Shown here: piece by piece, positions 15,675 through 18,641 of the stretch
Layout: each line of letters begins with the position of its first letter
Position numbering within the stretch: position 1 is the stretch's first letter
Origin: an uncultured Porphyromonadaceae bacterium
GTDB taxonomy: Bacteria > Bacteroidota > Bacteroidia > Bacteroidales > Muribaculaceae
Direction: 5' to 3'
Assembly: GCA_902489275.1 (NCBI GenBank)
Contig: CABTZK010000032.1
Location: 1 to 18,641, forward strand
DNA: 18,641 nucleotides
The notes under the pieces: generated by a model
Database searches by the model: none
The model's input: only the letters and a program-made list of their open reading frames with translations
Told to the model about the DNA's origin: nothing
Translations under genes and position numbers: made by a program

Positions 15675-17027
15675 ATGCTTATTGAAGAGAATGACAAAAC
15701 ACTTTGGCAAGTCGTGAAAGGGTATTTCAACGCCTTGCCCGACAAGGAAAACGAGGAAGAAACCGTCGAGCAAATCAGCCAAGGGGTCGCTTTCCACGGC
15801 GCAAGCCTTTGGGTGCTGGTCTTTGCTGTTTTCATCGCCTCGCTCGGGCTCAACATCAACTCCACAGCAGTCATCATCGGCGCCATGCTTGTTTCCCCAC
15901 TGATGGGGCCCATTATCGGCATAGGCTTGTCGATTGGCATCACCGACTTGGGGCTGCTCAAGCGGTCGATTACCAATTACCTGGTGGCGACGGGCATCAG
16001 CGTGCTCACGGCAACGCTCTATTTCCTCATCTCCCCACTCACCGAGGCGCAGCCTGAATTGCTGGCGCGCACGTCGCCCACGCTCTACGATGTCTTGATA
16101 GCCTTGTGTGGCGGTGCGGCTGGCATCCTGGCGCTTGCCACCAAAGGCAAGGGAAACGTGATTCCTGGCGTGGCCATCGCCACGGCGCTCATGCCCCCCC
16201 TCTGCACGGCAGGCTATGGGCTGGCGATGGGCAACCTGTCCTTTTTCTTTGGCGCATTCTACCTTTTCTTCATCAATACGGTCTTTATCGCCTTAGCCAC
16301 CTACATCGGTGTGAGAATGCTGAGATTCAAGCACAAAAAGTTTGTGAATCCGGCTCGAATGAAGACCGTGAATCGCTACATTTTCGGCCTTGTGGTGATT
16401 ACGATGATTCCTGCCGCCTACATGACGGTGCGCATCATCAGCCAGAGCGTGCTCAACCGCAACGCCAGCAAGTTTATCAAGAACGAGCTGAGCTTTCAAG
16501 GCACACAGATTATCTCGGACAACCGGGACGAGCAGACCAAGACCCTGAATATTGTGGCCGTGGGAAACATCATCCCCCAGCAAGAGCTGGACAAGGCGCA
16601 AAAGATGCTGGGCGAGTACAGCCTGGGGGGCTACAGGCTGAGGGTCATCCAGGGGTCGCAATCCGACAGCCTGCTGCTGGAGCAAGCGCTCCAATCGGCA
16701 GGCACCAACACCAAGACCAACAAGCAAAAATTGCTGGAGCAAGACCGGCACATCCGCGCGCTGGAAACCCAACTGAATGGCTACACGCGCTACCAGGAAC
16801 TGAGCAAGGAGATTAGAAAGGAAATCAAAGCCGTTTGCCCGGCGGCTAAGAGCGTGATCCTCTCCAAAGTGACCGAGGCATTTGCCGACACCACGGCCGC
16901 CCGCGAATATGTCATGGCTGTGGTGGACTGCAAAGGCAATTTGAGCCGTGCCGATCGTCAAAGGCTGAGCAACTGGCTCAAGGAGCGCGTCAAGACCGAT
17001 AGCCTGCGCCTGATGATTGGGCAATAG
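15675..17027 (+). CDS. DUF389 family membrane protein
   Basis: A 450-residue inner-membrane protein of the DUF389 (PF04087, TIGR00341-like) family, of unknown function. After a soluble 35-residue N-terminus, six or so membrane segments are visible between about residues 42 and 255. They include the family signature INSTAVIIGAMLVSPLMGPI, the GGAAGILALATKGKGNVIPGVAIATALMPPL stretch with its conserved LMPPL, and FGLVVITMIPAAYM. The last about 190 residues are soluble, Gln/Lys-rich, and contain a probable coiled coil around residues 345-385 (LLEQDRHIRALETQL). The start is ATG 15675. It is followed after 12 bases by a secreted hydrolase, suggesting an operon, though no functional link is known to me. 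Confidence 0.9.
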   Translation: MLIEENDKTLWQVVKGYFNALPDKENEEETVEQISQGVAFHGASLWVLVFAVFIASLGLNINSTAVIIGAMLVSPLMGPIIGIGLSIGITDLGLLKRSITNYLVATGISVLTATLYFLISPLTEAQPELLARTSPTLYDVLIALCGGAAGILALATKGKGNVIPGVAIATALMPPLCTAGYGLAMGNLSFFFGAFYLFFINTVFIALATYIGVRMLRFKHKKFVNPARMKTVNRYIFGLVVITMIPAAYMTVRIISQSVLNRNASKFIKNELSFQGTQIISDNRDEQTKTLNIVAVGNIIPQQELDKAQKMLGEYSLGGYRLRVIQGSQSDSLLLEQALQSAGTNTKTNKQKLLEQDRHIRALETQLNGYTRYQELSKEIRKEIKAVCPAAKSVILSKVTEAFADTTAAREYVMAVVDCKGNLSRADRQRLSNWLKERVKTDSLRLMIGQ

Positions 17028-17039
17028 TGAGCAGATGCC

Positions 17040-17897
17040 ATGAAACGCAATAGAATGAAAACGACACTCCTCCTTGCGGCATGGCTGCTGGCGACGATGG
17101 CCGGCTGGGCATCCCCAGGCAAGATGAAGACCCACGGTGCCATCGCCAATGGCGGATACTCCTTTTGGATTTACACCCCTGCCGATTACGACGGCAGCCA
17201 GCCACAGCCCGTGGTGGTGTTTCTGCACGGCCGCAGCCTGTGCGGCCACGACCTCAACCGCGTGCTTCGCTACGGCACACTCGACGCCATCAAGCGCGGC
17301 ATGGCGCTGCCGGCAATCGTTGTCGCGCCACAGAACCCGGGTGGAGCTTGGCGGCCTGGCAAACTGATGGCCATTCTCGATTGGCTCCAAAGCGCGTACA
17401 AAGTCGACACCACGCGAGTCTACGTGCTGGGCATGAGCCTGGGCGGATATGGCACAATGGACTTTTGCGGCACCTACCCCAACAAGATTGCTGCCGGCAT
17501 GGCATTGTGCGGCGGCTCCACGTTGAAAGACGTGGACGGCCTTGGCGAACTCCCCTTTTGGATTATCCATGGCACTGCCGACCGCGCCGTGGGCATCAAC
17601 TGCTCAAAAACGGTGGTCCAGGACCTGCAAGCCCACCACAAGGACATCCGGCTGCGCTTCGACTGGCTGCAAGGCGCTACGCATGGCGCACTGGCCCGGG
17701 CCTTCTACCTCAAGGACACCTACGACTGGCTGCTGGCCCACACGACCCGCGACCCCGGCCGGCCAGTAGAGGAATACATCGACATCAACAATGCCATCCT
17801 CAAGCAAGCCTATAGCGAGTTGCGCGAGCTCTCGCGCCTGGTAGACGAGGACGACATGAGCGAGGATCCCGGGGAGTTCCGCACCCCCTCAAGATAG
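17040..17897 (+). CDS. Secreted alpha/beta hydrolase (esterase / PHB-depolymerase-like)
   Basis: A 285-residue exported hydrolase. The N-terminus MKRNRMKTTLLLAAWLLATMAGWAS is a signal peptide, cleaved near residue 25. The alpha/beta hydrolase core shows the oxyanion region VVVFLHGRSLCG, the nucleophile elbow VLGMSLGGYG with Ser133, the acid in HGTADRAV (Asp181) and the base in ATHGALARAF (His215): a complete Ser-Asp-His triad. The pattern recalls esterases of the LpqC/polyhydroxybutyrate-depolymerase or carboxylesterase type; the substrate is unknown. The acidic Ser/Glu-rich tail after about residue 260 is not part of the fold. The ATG at 17055 (MKTTLLL) is an alternative start. It lies 12 bases after the DUF389 stop and converges on the degenerate RhuM gene. 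Confidence 0.88.
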   Translation: MKRNRMKTTLLLAAWLLATMAGWASPGKMKTHGAIANGGYSFWIYTPADYDGSQPQPVVVFLHGRSLCGHDLNRVLRYGTLDAIKRGMALPAIVVAPQNPGGAWRPGKLMAILDWLQSAYKVDTTRVYVLGMSLGGYGTMDFCGTYPNKIAAGMALCGGSTLKDVDGLGELPFWIIHGTADRAVGINCSKTVVQDLQAHHKDIRLRFDWLQGATHGALARAFYLKDTYDWLLAHTTRDPGRPVEEYIDINNAILKQAYSELRELSRLVDEDDMSEDPGEFRTPSR

Positions 17898-17973
17898 TTC
17901 AAGCAGTGGGGGCTGCCGGCGTTTCTTGAATGTGAAATTACAGTGGAGGGGTCCCCACTTGCTGTCGCCACTC

Positions 17974-18486
17974 GTTGATGCGCGAGGGTCATAGTCAATA
18001 CTGGTGGCATAGATCTAACACTTGCCGATACAACACCTTCTCTGTGGAACGAATGTCGCGAATGCGCTCCAGCAATTCTTTCCAATAACCGCCACCGCCC
18101 AACTTTTTCAGACGGTCGTCGTCGAGTGTAAAGCCTTTGGTGATGTATTCCTTCAGTCTGACAGTTGCCCACTGGCGGAAACGTGTCGCAATGATGCTGC
18201 GTACACGATAGCCAAGGGCAATAATCATATCAAGATTATAATAGGTAGTAAGATAGGACTTGCCGTCTGAAGCAGTTGTTCGGAATTTCCGAACAACTGA
18301 ACCTTCCTGCAATTCCCCCTCTTCGATGATATGCTTGATATGCTCACTTACATTTGACTTGCTGGTATGATAAAGCTCGCACATCTGCGCCTGTGTGAGC
18401 CACAAGGTTTCATCTTCGAGCTTTACATCTATCTTAGCCAATCCGTTTTCGTCAGTATAGATGATGATTTTATTTTTTTCGTCCAT
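17974..18486 (-). pseudogene. RhuM-family gene, frameshifted and 3'-truncated
   Basis: RhuM proteins (named from Salmonella; PF13310) are DNA-binding-like proteins often found inside restriction-modification loci; function is poorly known. Visible here are the N-terminal helix-turn-helix-like part (LWLTQAQMCELYHTSKSNVSEHI), VVRKFRTTASDGKSYLTTYYNLDMIIALGYRV and FRQWATVRLKEYITKGFTLDDDRLK, then GYWKELLERIRDIRS and EKVLYRQVLDL. The frame then stops at TGA 17995 after 163 residues. The expected continuation YATSIDYDPRA appears in another frame just downstream (about 18012-17980), so a small indel near 18010-18013 broke the gene. Homology then ends at about 17974, where the second half of a roughly 330-residue family protein should be. 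ATG 18486 has an AAAGG upstream and lies 17 bases after the preceding stop. A truncated 163-residue product may still be made. Confidence 0.82.
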
Positions 18487-18503
18487 ATCCTAACCTTTAA
18501 CGC

Positions 18504-18641
18504 CTAAACCACTCTGATATTTTGTATTGCCTCGCTCTCGTCCCAGTCTAATTGCTGCTTGAAGAGCTCAAAGATGTTGATTTTGGTTTTGTCCTCGCTG
18601 AAGCAGCTGTCGCGGAAGAGCACGCGCAACGGTTGCTTGGC
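18504..18641 (-). CDS. C-terminal end of a type III restriction-modification DNA methyltransferase (Mod-like), partial
   Basis: The last 45 codons of a leftward gene that enters from the right edge, ending at TAG 18504-18506. The residues PLRVLFRDSCFSEDKTKINI, followed by FELFKQQLDWDESEAIQNIRVV, resemble the C-terminal tail of adenine-specific Mod subunits of type III systems (PLRVVFRDS..FxxDxxKIN..). This is recalled similarity on a short segment, so the call is moderate. It precedes the RhuM gene by 17 bases in the same direction, an arrangement consistent with a type III R-M operon. The rest lies outside the window. Confidence 0.6.
   Translation of the reverse strand, partial: AKQPLRVLFRDSCFSEDKTKINIFELFKQQLDWDESEAIQNIRVV

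Noticed and set aside
16293..17570. 425-residue open frame antisense to the DUF389 and hydrolase genes
   Set aside because: Both sense genes have clear motifs; the antisense product is His/Gln/Ala-rich with no family features, as expected from GC-rich shadow reading.

Overview
The window looks like a chromosomal segment of a Bacteroidales bacterium (Prevotellaceae or Muribaculaceae-like; the genus cannot be fixed by eye). The pointers are TAnnTTTG-type -7 promoter boxes, A-rich leaders mostly without strong Shine-Dalgarno sequences, a DUF2851 gene, and polysaccharide genes of Bacteroidetes type. All identifications come from reading the sequence and remembered family motifs; no search was run.

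Left end (1-1536, + strand): the 3' part of an IS30-family transposase with a frameshift near its C-terminus, then a family 2 glycosyltransferase with its own good Bacteroidetes promoter.

Polysaccharide locus (1555-10424, - strand): reading leftward from a near-ideal promoter at 10393-10424 come a Wzx-type flippase, an outer-membrane export lipoprotein (Wza/OPX type), a Wzc-type chain-length regulator/tyrosine kinase, a Wzy-type polymerase, an acyltransferase-3 membrane protein and a secreted parallel beta-helix protein. Together these could flip, polymerise, export and decorate a Wzy-dependent surface polysaccharide. The operon has no initiating sugar-phosphate transferase and no glycosyltransferase; the only glycosyltransferase here is the convergent one at 562-1536.

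Middle (10531-15279): a tRNA-Phe(GAA) with its terminator on the - strand, then a tightly packed + strand run: a DUF2851 protein, aroQ (type II 3-dehydroquinate dehydratase), a type II restriction-modification pair (PD-(D/E)XK nuclease resembling the Eco47II family, then a cytosine-5 methyltransferase with an N-terminal helix-turn-helix), and a class I O-methyltransferase. The R-M pair is visibly more AT-rich than its neighbours, has an atypically strong ribosome-binding site, and overlaps the O-methyltransferase start, so it looks like a cassette captured into a housekeeping operon.

Right end (15280-18641): a 395-base gap with a GC-rich structured block and a promoter-like -7 box, a DUF389 membrane protein, a secreted alpha/beta hydrolase, and on the - strand a frameshifted, 3'-truncated RhuM-family gene preceded by the last 45 codons of what looks like a type III R-M Mod methyltransferase. 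The window thus holds one intact restriction system and the decayed edge of another.

No CRISPR array, rRNA, intact prophage or clearly unprecedented system was seen. The best candidates for novelty are the R-M cassette and its translational coupling to the O-methyltransferase, the beta-helix plus acyltransferase tail of the polysaccharide operon, and the structured block at 15280-15450.
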